Part shown: positions 5,089 through 14,078 of the stretch, in pieces
Numbering within the stretch: the stretch's first letter is position 1
Layout of the letters: every line of letters begins with the position of its first letter
Assembly (NCBI RefSeq): GCF_001591685.1
Contig: NZ_BCVJ01000010.1
Coordinates: forward strand, 1 to 43,976
Origin: Ligilactobacillus murinus DSM 20452 = NBRC 14221
GTDB taxonomy: Bacteria; Bacillota; Bacilli; Lactobacillales; Lactobacillaceae
Direction of reading: 5' to 3'
Length of the DNA stretch: 43,976 nucleotides
Notes under the pieces: model-generated
Seen by the model: only the letters and a program-made list of their open reading frames with translations
Database searches by the model: none
Told to the model about the DNA's origin: nothing
Made by a program: the position numbers and the translations under genes

Positions 5089-5931
5089 TTATTTAAGCTC
5101 CCCTTCGTATTCAACATTTCCGGCTAAATACCAAGGTTCATTTGGACGATAGTAACGCCGATATGCAAGCAAGATGATCGCTCCAATAAACAAGATGACT
5201 GACAACCATTGTGAAACACGCAAAGCACCTAACATCAAGCTATCTGTCCGCATTCCTTCAATGAAAAATCTGCCAAAGGAATACCAAGCAACATAAGTTA
5301 AAAAGATCTCGCCTCGTTTAAAAAGGTGCTTACGATGTCGTAGCAACATCAAGATCACAAAGCCTAAGATATCCCACACAGACTCATACAAAAAGGTCGG
5401 TTGATAATAGACCCCATTGATATTCATTTGCTCGATAATAAAATCCGGCAAATGTAAGCTTGTCAAAAACGCATGTGATACTACTTCACCATGGGCTTCT
5501 TGATTGATAAAATTGCCCCACCGACCAATACCTTGAGCCAAGATCACAGTCGGTGAAATGATATCTAAAAACAGCCACGCTGATAACTGTTTTTTACGAC
5601 AAAAGATCACTAAAACGAGCAATGCGCCCAATAACCCACCGTAGATCGCGATCCCGCCATCCCAGATCCGGTAGATCTCACTAAGATCATTTTGATAATA
5701 CTGCCATTGGAAAATGACATAATATGCTCGCGCACTGATCAAAGCGAGCGGTAGCGCCCATAAGATATAATCATAAAAATCATCGGCGGGAACTTGTCTT
5801 TTCTTACCCTCGCTAACTGCAAGGGACAAGGCTAATAAGACCGCACATCCAATGATCACTCCATACCAGTGGACCTGTAGCCCCCCTAAACTAAAAGCGA
5901 TCGGATCGATGACACCTAAACTAAAATTCAA
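5089..5931 (-). CDS. lgt: Prolipoprotein diacylglyceryl transferase
   Basis: This membrane enzyme moves diacylglycerol from phosphatidylglycerol to the lipobox cysteine of prolipoproteins, the first step of lipoprotein maturation. The 280-aa product has about seven hydrophobic spans and the family signature GRWGNFINQEAHG (about 136-148). The start is TTG, with AGGTG overlapping the hprK stop codon as its ribosome-binding site; only 10 nt separate the genes, so translation is probably coupled to hprK. The hprK-lgt pairing is common in Firmicutes. Confidence 0.96.
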   Translation of the reverse strand: MNFSLGVIDPIAFSLGGLQVHWYGVIIGCAVLLALSLAVSEGKKRQVPADDFYDYILWALPLALISARAYYVIFQWQYYQNDLSEIYRIWDGGIAIYGGLLGALLVLVIFCRKKQLSAWLFLDIISPTVILAQGIGRWGNFINQEAHGEVVSHAFLTSLHLPDFIIEQMNINGVYYQPTFLYESVWDILGFVILMLLRHRKHLFKRGEIFLTYVAWYSFGRFFIEGMRTDSLMLGALRVSQWLSVILFIGAIILLAYRRYYRPNEPWYLAGNVEYEGELK

Positions 5932-5941
5932 TTCTTAACAC

Positions 5942-6886
5942 CTATTTCTCTCCTGCTGAATTTTCACTGATCAACTCATTTAAATTACGTTCAAAGGCCT
6001 TTGTCGCATCATAACCCATTGTCTTAGCTCGGTAATTCATTGCAGCAGCTTCAATGATGATCGCTAAGTTTCGTCCAACTTTCACAGGGATCGAGATCTT
6101 AGGTATCTCAACATCAAAGATCGTTACCCGTTGCTCACCGTTACCTAAACGATCGAACTGTTTATCTTTTTCCCAGTTTTCCAAATGAATGATCAAGGAG
6201 ATATCCGTCTTAGCTCTGACAGCACCTGCCCCAAAGAGATTCATAACATCAATGATCCCTACACCTCTGATCTCTAACAAATGTCGTAAGATCCGTGGAG
6301 CTTCACCGATCAATGTCTGTTCATCTTGTTGGTGAACTTCAACGCGATCATCAGCGATCAAGCGATGCCCACGTTTGATAAGATCAAGCGCAGTTTCAGA
6401 TTTACCAACACCTGAATCTCCAGTGATCAATACCCCAAGACCATAAATATCGACCAAGACCCCATGTAACGATTTACGTTGTGCTAAACGACCACTCAAA
6501 TAGTCAGTCAACTTAGCTGAAACCCGTGTTGTTGGCAATTTAGTCCGTAAGATCGGGATATGATTTTCTTCAGCTGCAGCTTTCATTTCAGCTGGTACAG
6601 CTAAATAACGTGAGACCACAAAACATGGCGTATTAGGACCACAAAGTTCATCCATGATCTTTTTACGTGCTTCTGAACTCATCTTATTGCCATATGAGAT
6701 CTCGGTCATCCCAAAAAGCTGGATCCGTTCTTCTGGATAATAATCAAAGTATCCCGTCAATTCTAACCCGGGACGTGAAATATCTTCTGTCGTGATCTGG
6801 CGTTCTTCTAAGTATTGTTCTCCAGAATAGACTTCTAAATTACTGATATCGGCTACTAATTTTTTTACATTAACAGTATTCGCCAT
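5942..6886 (-). CDS. hprK: HPr kinase/phosphorylase
   Basis: Bifunctional enzyme that phosphorylates and dephosphorylates Ser46 of the PTS protein HPr, the key sensor of carbon catabolite repression in Firmicutes. The 314 aa show the N-terminal domain, the P-loop TGDSGVGKS (about 155-163), the catalytic IADDRVEV region and the K/P signature EIRGVGIIDV (about 206-215). ATG 6886 has only a weak GAAG nearby. The purine run AAGAAGGG lies 66 nt upstream but could be brought close by the leader stem described at 6887-6998. hprK heads the hprK-lgt-trxB group. Confidence 0.97.
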   Translation of the reverse strand: MANTVNVKKLVADISNLEVYSGEQYLEERQITTEDISRPGLELTGYFDYYPEERIQLFGMTEISYGNKMSSEARKKIMDELCGPNTPCFVVSRYLAVPAEMKAAAEENHIPILRTKLPTTRVSAKLTDYLSGRLAQRKSLHGVLVDIYGLGVLITGDSGVGKSETALDLIKRGHRLIADDRVEVHQQDEQTLIGEAPRILRHLLEIRGVGIIDVMNLFGAGAVRAKTDISLIIHLENWEKDKQFDRLGNGEQRVTIFDVEIPKISIPVKVGRNLAIIIEAAAMNYRAKTMGYDATKAFERNLNELISENSAGEK

Positions 6887-6998
6887 TTGTCTTCTGCTAT
6901 ATAAACGTGAACTAGCAATGATAACTATGCTATAGAAAGAAATATAGCTTTTCCCTTCTTGATTTTATTTACTATCAGCCTGTCAACTGATCTGATAG
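6887..6998 (-). promoter_or_regulatory. Structured hprK leader with hairpin-bridged ribosome-binding site
   Basis: Read on the minus strand: a hairpin CTATCAG/CTGATAG (6998-6972), 11 nt, AAGAAGGG (6960-6953), AAAA, GCTATAT (6948-6942), a 39-nt loop, ATATAGC (6902-6896), 9 nt, then the hprK ATG. If the 7-bp stem forms, the purine run is about 13 nt from ATG. A local hairpin GCTATA/TATAGC inside the loop would compete. The same order is seen before holB and the YigZ-family gene. Confidence 0.55.
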
Positions 6999-7089
6999 CT
7001 TAACATCTCTTCTTGATCCACTCCACATTTCATCTTTCTAAAAGGATCTAACTACAAATAATTCTAACCGTAAAAAGCGTTTTCAGCAA

Positions 7090-7446
7090 TTAATAATTAC
7101 TATTTTGTGTAGTGTAGTTGGTGATAACTAAATTTACGATGCTTAAAATGATAGCCACCATCATCGCAGACCAAAAACTTGAAAATTCAAATGAAATTCC
7201 GACCAAAAACGAGGTCAACTCCAACATAAAGGCGTTGATGAACAGATAAAAGATCCCTAAAGTCATCACTGTGATCGGCAAAGATAAAATAACCAATAAC
7301 GGTTTGACAAACATGTTCAACAAGCCTAAGATGATCGCCGCTAAACAAGCGATCCATACACTTGAAACATGGAAATAAGTCGGGAAAAAGCCCGCTGTTG
7401 CTAAAAAGACCAAGATAGTGATCAAAGTACGTTGCCAAAAATTCAT
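7090..7446 (-). CDS. yvlD: YvlD-like membrane protein (phage holin superfamily 4)
   Basis: A membrane protein of about 118 aa with four hydrophobic segments, related to B. subtilis YvlD (phage_holin_4_2 family). These proteins occur next to PspC in envelope-stress operons; the biochemical role is not known. The start at ATG 7446 is chosen because GGGAGG lies 8 nt upstream and the product then begins MNFWQRTLI; the upstream in-frame extension overlaps pspC. It lies 1 nt after the pspC stop, so it belongs to the phoPR-pspC-yvlD operon. Confidence 0.85.
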   Translation of the reverse strand: MNFWQRTLITILVFLATAGFFPTYFHVSSVWIACLAAIILGLLNMFVKPLLVILSLPITVMTLGIFYLFINAFMLELTSFLVGISFEFSSFWSAMMVAIILSIVNLVITNYTTQNSNY

Positions 7447-7447
7447 T

Positions 7448-7777
7448 TTATTTGCCTCCCTTTTTATTTTGCTTAACATCTCTTTCTTTAGCATCTGTCA
7501 CCGGACGACGTTTTTCTTCTTGTTGACCAAAACGGCTGAGCAAGGTAAAAACGTCATTATATTTTTCATTGGGATGCTTCGGTAGATAAAAGGCCAAGCC
7601 TAAATATAATAATATCGGAACATAAACTAATAGTGGCACTAACTTGCAAGCGATCGCGACCACTAAAAAGATAGTTCGAATGACCCAGGGTGAAATATTA
7701 AAATACTCGGCGATCCCGGCACACACACCACAGACCACTGAATCATTGGAGCGATAAAGTTTCTTTTTCATTCTCAT
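7448..7777 (-). CDS. PspC-domain protein
   Basis: The 109-aa product starts with KKLYRSNDSVVCGVCAGIAE, the signature of the PspC domain, followed by one or two membrane segments (about 33-65) and a charged tail. PspC proteins take part in responses to envelope stress, in Bacillus as part of the LiaR/yvl type systems. It lies 19 nt after phoR and just before yvlD, which suggests control together with the two-component system. ATG 7777 is 5 nt from AGAGGA; ATG 7771 is an alternative start. Confidence 0.85.
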   Translation of the reverse strand: MRMKKKLYRSNDSVVCGVCAGIAEYFNISPWVIRTIFLVVAIACKLVPLLVYVPILLYLGLAFYLPKHPNEKYNDVFTLLSRFGQQEEKRRPVTDAKERDVKQNKKGGK

Positions 7778-7796
7778 TTTTCCTCTCTTTTCATTT

Positions 7797-9176
7797 TCAT
7801 GTTAAAAATAACGGTAAGGTCACCGTAAATTTAGTTCCATTTTTGTACGGACTCGTGACTACGATCTGCCCTGATAAAGCCTCGACTGCCTCTTTAACGA
7901 TCGCTAAGCCCAAGCCACTTCCTTCAGCTGAGCGCGCTTTATCTGCACGGTAAAAGCGCTCATAGATCCGCTCTTTATCAGCATTAGCAAGTGTTTGCCC
8001 TGTGTTATAGACAACTAAACACCACTCATTAGCTGAGCTAGTAGCTGTGATCTTTAACTTACCATCTACTACATTATATCTGATCGCATTTTGGATCAAA
8101 TTGCTGATTATATGTTGCAGGTACTTGATATCACAATTTATCTCAAAGTCATCAGGTATCTGCACCTCGAGCGTTAGGTTTTTAGCCTTACTTTGGGCTA
8201 AATAGCTAGTCAAGATCTGCTCGCAAAACGCTTTGAGCTTGATCTGCTCTAATTTGAGTTCTTGTGTCTTTTTGTTATGTGCAAGCGCTGAGATGTCCTC
8301 GATCAACTCGGTCAATTGCTGGCTTTGTTCAAAGATGATCTGCACAAAGTCACGCGCCGTTTTTTTATCATCCAAAGCTCCAGCTAAAAGTGTCTCACTA
8401 AAGCCTTGGATCGCAGTTAGCGGGGTCTTTAATTCATGACTCGCATTGGCCATGAATTCACGCTGTTTGACCTCTAATTGCTTGATCTCAGTCACATCAT
8501 TAAAGATACACATAACTGAATAATGGTGCCTACTCAAAGGAACATAGACCACCTGCACCTCAAACCACTCATTACCTTGAGCAACTTTTTTTTGCCACAA
8601 GAGACGTTGATCTTCTTTAGTCTGGTAGACTTTTTGGGTCACAGCGATCAACTCGACTGCCGTAAACACTTGATAAAACGGTTGTCCCTTGAGCTCAGTC
8701 GTATTTAATATGCTAGCTAACACGTGATTATATAGAACAGTTTCTTTCCGCTGATCAAAGACGATCACACCGCTCGTCAACGATTGTAATAACGTTAAAT
8801 AGTCACGATTTTGTTGCTGATACCTTCGCAAAAGGCTGCGTTGCTTAGATTGCAGGCGATTTACCAAACGCGAAAGTTGATAATACTCGTCATCTTTGGG
8901 TAACAGAACATGTCGACTTGGCTGATCTTCAACTAGCTCACTTAGCTTTTTGAGCAACAATGCTTGACTGGTTAAGCGACGTTTGGCTTGACGTTTAAAA
9001 AAGAGATAGTTGCCTAGCGCTACTAAGATCACTGCTAAAAAGATCCAAGCTACACCTTCTTCTTGCCAGACAGTCAAAAAATGCTCATGAAAGATCACGC
9101 CATAAACCAATACGACTGCTAAAACTTCGCCTAACGAGAGTAATAAATACTGCCATAGTTCACGCATCTCAGTCAT
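7797..9176 (-). CDS. phoR: PhoR-type sensor histidine kinase
   Basis: Membrane sensor kinase partner of PhoP. Two N-terminal membrane spans, a HAMP/PAS-like middle region, the HisKA motif (MANASHELKTPLTAIQGFSE, with the phosphorylated His) and the ATPase domain (N box LIQNAIRYN, and GSGLGLAIVKEA). About 459 aa when started at ATG 9176, which follows GGTGAG at 5 nt and overlaps the phoP stop by 8 nt; a longer TTG frame from 9203 is less likely. In Firmicutes PhoPR answers phosphate limitation or cell-wall stress. The pspC-yvlD genes downstream favour an envelope-stress link here, which is inference. Confidence 0.92.
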   Translation of the reverse strand: MTEMRELWQYLLLSLGEVLAVVLVYGVIFHEHFLTVWQEEGVAWIFLAVILVALGNYLFFKRQAKRRLTSQALLLKKLSELVEDQPSRHVLLPKDDEYYQLSRLVNRLQSKQRSLLRRYQQQNRDYLTLLQSLTSGVIVFDQRKETVLYNHVLASILNTTELKGQPFYQVFTAVELIAVTQKVYQTKEDQRLLWQKKVAQGNEWFEVQVVYVPLSRHHYSVMCIFNDVTEIKQLEVKQREFMANASHELKTPLTAIQGFSETLLAGALDDKKTARDFVQIIFEQSQQLTELIEDISALAHNKKTQELKLEQIKLKAFCEQILTSYLAQSKAKNLTLEVQIPDDFEINCDIKYLQHIISNLIQNAIRYNVVDGKLKITATSSANEWCLVVYNTGQTLANADKERIYERFYRADKARSAEGSGLGLAIVKEAVEALSGQIVVTSPYKNGTKFTVTLPLFLT

Positions 9177-9888
9177 CTGGCTCACCATTGAAGCGATAGC
9201 CAAAGCCCCGCAAAGTTTCTATATATTTGGGCTTTTTAGGGTCAGGCTCTAATTTTTCACGTAGATGGCTAACGTGCATATCGATCATGCGCGTTTGGCC
9301 CACATAATCATATCCCCAGACACCATTCAATAATTTTTCACGACTCAAGACTCTTCCTGGGCGTTTGATAAAATAGGCTAACAACTCAAACTCTTTTGGG
9401 GTCAAGGCTACGGTCTGATCTTTGACCATAACTTTGACTCGTTCTAGATCCACTGTGAAGTCTGGATATTTAAAAAGAGTTTGCGTGTCGATTTTTGGCG
9501 TAGGGGTTACTTCTTTAGGCGTGATCCGCCGACTGATCGCCTTTAACCGGGCGATAACTTCGCGAGGTGAAAATGGCTTAGTCAAATAATCATCAGCCCC
9601 TAATTCTAACCCGATGATCTTATCAAGTTCTTGATCGCGTGCTGTGATGATCAAGATCGGGGTCATCACTTTTTCTTGGCGCAAGCGTTTAGTTATCTCT
9701 AAACCGTCTAAATTAGGTAACATCACATCTAACAAAATAAAATCATATTCATTATTCAAAGCTAGTTCATAGCCCGCTTGACCGTCACTGCTAGTTGTCG
9801 TTTGGTAACCAGCCTGTTCCAAATTATACTTGAGCAGGGTCTTTATTGCAGTGTCATCTTCAACTACTAATACTTTTCTCACATTCAT
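9169..9888 (-). CDS. phoP: PhoP-type response regulator
   Basis: OmpR-family response regulator of 239 aa. The receiver domain shows the acidic pair at VVEDD, the phosphate-accepting Asp54 in LLDVMLPNLDG and a conserved Lys in LTKPFSPRE; the C-terminal winged helix carries VWGYDYVGQTRMIDMHVSHL. It acts on DNA after phosphorylation by PhoR. The start codon lies 39 nt after the minJ stop, so transcription from minJ may continue into phoPR. The ribosome-binding site (AAGG) is weak. Confidence 0.94.
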   Translation of the reverse strand: MNVRKVLVVEDDTAIKTLLKYNLEQAGYQTTTSSDGQAGYELALNNEYDFILLDVMLPNLDGLEITKRLRQEKVMTPILIITARDQELDKIIGLELGADDYLTKPFSPREVIARLKAISRRITPKEVTPTPKIDTQTLFKYPDFTVDLERVKVMVKDQTVALTPKEFELLAYFIKRPGRVLSREKLLNGVWGYDYVGQTRMIDMHVSHLREKLEPDPKKPKYIETLRGFGYRFNGEPDD

Positions 9889-9927
9889 CTACGACCTTGT
9901 TTTTCCAAAGTCGTCCCCCTTTGCATC

Positions 9928-11070
9928 TTATTCAAATAGTACCAGTCCGATCTCATGTGGTGAATCTGCATAGATCGCACTTTCAGCTAATTTTAGTTCG
10001 CCTTCAAAATTTTTGACTTTTAAACGACAATAAGCTGGACTTTTTTGTAATGCTTCATAAAGTTCATCGCCTGTCGCCACTTTTATCCCATTACATTCAA
10101 GGATAATATCACCAACTTCAAGTTTCATCTTAGCTGCTGGTGTCTCTGGTTTGACCGCTACGATCCGCACGCCTTCCGAAGTTTCTACATACCAGCGTTT
10201 AGCATCATGATCGGCTTTCAAACGGCTAAATGCTTGCGCCACCAAAATTAATAACAAACCAGCGATCCCATAAAAACCTACCACTGGCACAAAATACGCT
10301 ACTACTGCTAAAAGTCCTGCTAAAAACGCAGTCAGATAACTTTGGCGTTGGCGTAAGTGTAAGGCCTCTTTTGGTTGTTGCTTATAGATCTTGCAAAAAG
10401 CCCCCACAAATAGTGGCACTACCATAAAATGCGTTAAATATTGACTCGGATCAAGCCACTGCTGCCACGAATCAAAATTCATGCCGGGTATAAACATTAT
10501 CAGTGGAAAGACCGTAAATTCACGCCAAGTATAACCTGCGATCCGGCGCCCACGTTTACCAGCAAAGATCTTGGGACTAAACCAGTCAGTCTTATTTTCA
10601 CGTGCTAAAAAAGCTTGGAAAAGGGCTAAGATCGCAGTTAAAAGTAAAATAGCACTACCAAATCGTGGTCCCAGGTCATGAGGCAAAATATAGCTTCCCC
10701 AACTAGCCTCACTTCCAACCGGTGTCTCACTCAAGACAAATGTCACTATCCCAGTGACCAAAAGCGCTGCTAGACTGAGATCTCCTACATTAATGAACAA
10801 AAGTGCCACTATTGCTAAGATCTGGTATAAAACCAATGTCTGAGTCGGTAAACTCAACCCTAAAATAAGCGCAAACAATGACCCTAGTACTAAAAATAAT
10901 AAGCCATGTTTGATAAAGTGCCGTGCTTCATAAAAATCTCGATCGATCGCGATCCGAAAATTACGGCGTTCATTTTTTAATCGTAATTGATAAGATATCA
11001 AGGTCATCAAGATCCCCGCCCAAAATAACGGCTGGATAAAAAAGAGACCCACACTTTTTAAAAGTTGCAA
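9928..11070 (-). CDS. minJ: MinJ-like PDZ-domain membrane protein (division-site placement)
   Basis: The product, 380 aa, has six to eight predicted membrane spans over residues 1-275 and a C-terminal PDZ domain (about 290-375, with GDIILECNG). This matches MinJ of B. subtilis, which bridges DivIVA and MinD and keeps division away from the poles; minJ likewise lies near ftsEX-prfB-secA there. The start is TTG, about 9 nt after AAAGGA. A promoter with an extended -10 (TGTTATAAT on the minus strand, near 11102-11110) lies just upstream. Confidence 0.8.
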   Translation of the reverse strand: MQLLKSVGLFFIQPLFWAGILMTLISYQLRLKNERRNFRIAIDRDFYEARHFIKHGLLFLVLGSLFALILGLSLPTQTLVLYQILAIVALLFINVGDLSLAALLVTGIVTFVLSETPVGSEASWGSYILPHDLGPRFGSAILLLTAILALFQAFLARENKTDWFSPKIFAGKRGRRIAGYTWREFTVFPLIMFIPGMNFDSWQQWLDPSQYLTHFMVVPLFVGAFCKIYKQQPKEALHLRQRQSYLTAFLAGLLAVVAYFVPVVGFYGIAGLLLILVAQAFSRLKADHDAKRWYVETSEGVRIVAVKPETPAAKMKLEVGDIILECNGIKVATGDELYEALQKSPAYCRLKVKNFEGELKLAESAIYADSPHEIGLVLFE

Positions 11071-11101
11071 AGATTCCAGTCCTTTCTAAGTGTTTGGTTA
11101 C

Positions 11102-11110
11102 ATTATAACA
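11102..11110 (-). promoter_or_regulatory. minJ promoter -10 element
   Basis: On the minus strand TGTTATAAT, an extended -10, about 30 nt upstream of the minJ start. No clear -35 is visible. Confidence 0.5.
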
Positions 11111-11228
11111 ATTTTTGCAGATGAAACATACTTATAGCTTTAAAAACCACCATAGTAAAGAAAAGACTGTACCATAAATCCATCAAAATACAACTACCGA
11201 CATCTAAGCTATGGTCAGACAATACACG

Positions 11229-11274
11229 AAAGGCCCACCACGATACCAAGCATCATGGTGGACCTTTTGTTTTG
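11229..11274 (+). terminator. Plus-oriented terminator-like hairpin of unknown purpose
   Basis: AAAGGCCCACCA pairs imperfectly with TGGTGGACCTTTT, followed by GTTTTG. It lies downstream of ftsX (minus strand), yet the T-rich tail is on the plus strand; on the minus strand the tail is only CCTTTCG. It may end ftsX weakly or end an unseen plus-strand small RNA. Confidence 0.5.
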
Positions 11275-11302
11275 TTGACCGGATCGGCTCACTATTTAAT
11301 TA

Positions 11303-12190
11303 CTAAATTTTTAAGAAACGGCTCATTGAAAGCCCGGAACCTAGAGCACCAATAATGATCCCGATCGCTGCTAACAAGAGATCGATCTGCCATAAAAATG
11401 TTCCTGGCGTTAACAACTGATAACCTGTACTTGCCATTGAACCTGACATGACCCCGTATAACCATAAGTACGCAACATCGACCAAAACGATCGGCAAAAT
11501 AGCGCCTAAAAAGCCCGTCCAAGCACCTTCTAAGATAAATGGCCAACGGATATAACTATTAGTTGCCCCCACTAGACGCATGATCGCAATTTCATTGCTC
11601 CGTGATAAGATGGTGATCCGGATCGTGTTAGAGATCAAGAAGACTGCCACAAAGAGCAAGAGCAAACTGATCACTAAGCCCCAACGTTGGATCGCTGCTA
11701 CTGCCTTAAATAACTTCTTAGCTGAAGCTCCACCATAGCGTGTATCATACACATATTGTAACTTTTTAGCTTTTTTAGCTACACTGATAGTTTCAGCTGG
11801 GGAGTTCGTATCAACGATAAAAATATCGTAAAGTGGGTTATCATCACCCTTGAATAATTGGAATTCCTTCCCGTAAGTTCCGACCACGTTGTTCAACTCG
11901 TTTTTCCTACTTGAAAAACTGATTTTTTGAACACCATCGATCTTTTGTAATTTTGCTTTTAACTGTGCTTGTTGTTCTTTAGTTGCATCCCGATCGATAA
12001 CGACTCGAACTTGCACATCATTTTCAACATCATGAGCAATTTTATTGATATTTAACAAGATCGACAACAAGACTCCGACTAAGATCAAAGTCACAGTTAC
12101 CGCACTAACAGCAGCAACTGACATCCATCCATTACGTTTTAAGCTCTTTAAACTTTCCTTTAAATGGCGCTTAAGCGTGACTGTTTTCAT
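11303..12190 (-). CDS. ftsX: Cell division protein FtsX
   Basis: Membrane partner of FtsE; the pair activates peptidoglycan hydrolases outside the cell. The 295-aa product has an N-terminal cytoplasmic helix ([17 protein letters not shown]), a first membrane span, an extracellular domain (about 55-165) and three C-terminal spans. ATG 12190 is chosen, with AGAGGGG at 8-9 nt; a longer frame from 12232 has no ribosome-binding site and lies inside ftsE. It overlaps ftsE by 20 nt. Confidence 0.95.
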   Translation of the reverse strand: MKTVTLKRHLKESLKSLKRNGWMSVAAVSAVTVTLILVGVLLSILLNINKIAHDVENDVQVRVVIDRDATKEQQAQLKAKLQKIDGVQKISFSSRKNELNNVVGTYGKEFQLFKGDDNPLYDIFIVDTNSPAETISVAKKAKKLQYVYDTRYGGASAKKLFKAVAAIQRWGLVISLLLLFVAVFLISNTIRITILSRSNEIAIMRLVGATNSYIRWPFILEGAWTGFLGAILPIVLVDVAYLWLYGVMSGSMASTGYQLLTPGTFLWQIDLLLAAIGIIIGALGSGLSMSRFLKI

Positions 12191-12866
12191 CAGTATAATC
12201 CCCCTCTTCTTGATCTCGAACGATCTTGCCATCCGAGATTTCGATCACGCGATGCCGGTATTCATTTACAATAAAACTATTGTGGGTCGCCATAACGATC
12301 GTTGTTCCTTCTTGATTGATCTTTTCTAAGATATCCATGATCCCACGCGCAGTTTCTGGATCAAGGTTACCCGTTGGTTCATCAGCGATCAAGATCGCTG
12401 GCTTATTTGCGATCGCACGCGCAATTGCGACCCGTTGCTGTTCCCCACCAGACAATGCATCTGGGAAACTATCTTTTTTATCAGCTAGACCAACTAGATC
12501 TAAGACATGAGCGACCCGTTTTTCTACTTCTTTTGGTTCTTTTTCGATAACATGGAGCGCATAAGCTACATTTTCAAAAACAGTCAAGCGCGGTAACAAT
12601 TTAAAATCTTGGAACACGATCCCTAATTCACGCCGTAAAAAAGGGACCTCATTATTTTTCATACTCTCCAAGTTATGATCATTTACCTTGATATGACCCG
12701 AAGTTGGTACTTCTTCATGATACATCATTTTGATAAAAGTCGATTTCCCTGCCCCACTAGGACCAACGACATAAACAAAGTCGCCTTGCTCGATCTTTAA
12801 GGAAATATGATCATTTGCCAATGTATCGCCATCATATTTTTTGACAACATCTTTATATTCTATCAA
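12171..12866 (-). CDS. ftsE: Cell division ATP-binding protein FtsE
   Basis: ABC ATPase of the FtsEX complex. The 231 aa contain the Walker A motif GPSGAGKST (about 35-43), Q-loop VFQDF, signature LSGGEQQR, Walker [13 protein letters not shown] and the switch His in MATHN. The start is TTG (first codons TTG ATA GAA), 8 nt after AGGAAG. It follows prfB by 21 nt and overlaps ftsX, so prfB-ftsE-ftsX is probably one transcript. Confidence 0.96.
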   Translation of the reverse strand: MIEYKDVVKKYDGDTLANDHISLKIEQGDFVYVVGPSGAGKSTFIKMMYHEEVPTSGHIKVNDHNLESMKNNEVPFLRRELGIVFQDFKLLPRLTVFENVAYALHVIEKEPKEVEKRVAHVLDLVGLADKKDSFPDALSGGEQQRVAIARAIANKPAILIADEPTGNLDPETARGIMDILEKINQEGTTIVMATHNSFIVNEYRHRVIEISDGKIVRDQEEGDYTDENSHA

Positions 12867-12887
12867 GCTGTTTCTTCCTTTCTTTTT

Positions 12888-14004
12888 TTAGCTTGGATTT
12901 GTTTTTTGTAATTTCCATTGGAGATAAGCATTGATAAATCCGTCTAACTCTCCATCCATTACTGCCTGCGTATTACCCGTTTCAAAATTAGTCCGATGAT
13001 CTTTGACCATTGAATAAGGGTGGAAGACATAGGAACGGATCTGTGAGCCCCAACCGATATCTAGTTGCTCGCCCTGGATTTCAGCCCGTTTTTTCTCTTG
13101 TTCTTCTAACTCGATCTGATACAATTTCGACCGTAACATTTTTTCAGCGGTCGCCCGGTTTTGAAATTGCGAACGCTGAGCTTGACTAGACACAACGATC
13201 CCTGTTGGTTCGTGGATCAAGCGCACAGCTGAGGAGGTCTTATTGATATGTTGCCCCCCAGCACCACTAGCTCTAAAGACTTCCATCTTGATATCTTCTG
13301 GACGTAATTCTACTTCCACGTCATCATCCAATTCAGGCATAACATTGACTGAAGCAAATGACGTGTGCCGACGCCCAGCTGAATCAAAAGGTGAGATCCG
13401 AACTAAGCGGTGGACACCTTTTTCACCACGTAAATACCCATATGCATTATGCCCTGAGATCGTCAACGTTACTGACTTGATCCCAGCTTCATCACCGGGT
13501 TGATAGTCTTGTGTCGTGACTGTAAAATTATGCTGCTCAGCCCAACGAGTATACATCCGCAACAACATTGAACCCCAATCTTGTGACTCGGTCCCCCCAG
13601 CACCTGGGTGGATCTCCAAGATCGCATCATCTTTATCGTAGGGCTCATTTAGCAATAATGTCAGCTGGTAACTTTCTAACTTTTGTTTAGTCGTAGCATA
13701 GTTTTCAGCTAATTCAGTCAACATTTCAGCTTCAGGTGCTTCTTGGACCAATTCATATAAAACTTCTAATTCTTCGACCGCCGTAGCTAATTGGTGAAAA
13801 TTATCATATTTAGCTTTGAGCTCGTTATTTTCGTTGATGACCGTTTGGGCTTTAGCTTGATCATCCCAAAAACCCGGTTCAGCCATCTTCATTTCATTTT
13901 CTGAAATGAGTTCTTCCAGACCTTCTAAGTCAAAGAGACCCCCTAAAGTCCGAAATTTTAGCTTTCATCGCTTCGATTTCTTTCTTATATTCATTAATTT
14001 CCAT
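12888..14004 (-). CDS. prfB: Peptide chain release factor 2 with programmed +1 frameshift
   Basis: RF2 ends translation at UGA and UAA. The gene is in two frames: codons 1-24 run from ATG 14004 to CTT at 13935-13933 and are followed by an in-frame TGA (13932-13930). Skipping one T gives GAC and continues to 12888, for 371 aa in total. This is the classical autoregulation of prfB. The second frame holds the SPF-type motif ([16 protein letters not shown]) and the catalytic GGQ in [22 protein letters not shown] precedes the ATG. It lies between secA, which has its own terminator, and ftsE. Confidence 0.96.
13929..13944 (-). promoter_or_regulatory. prfB frameshift site
   Basis: Minus strand AGGGGGTCTCTTTGAC: an internal Shine-Dalgarno-like AGGGGG, then the slippery CTT and the UGA stop followed by C, as in most bacterial prfB genes. 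Confidence 0.95.
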
Positions 14005-14040
14005 ATTATTCCCTCAATTACAAATTACTCGTATGCAAGT

Positions 14041-14073
14041 TAAAAGAAGATCAGTCAAAACTGGTCTTCTTCT
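14041..14073 (-). terminator. secA terminator
   Basis: On the minus strand AAGAAGACCAGT, loop TTTG, ACTGATCTTCTT (near-perfect stem) followed by TTAAC. It directly follows the secA stop. Confidence 0.7.
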
Positions 14074-14078
14074 AACTA

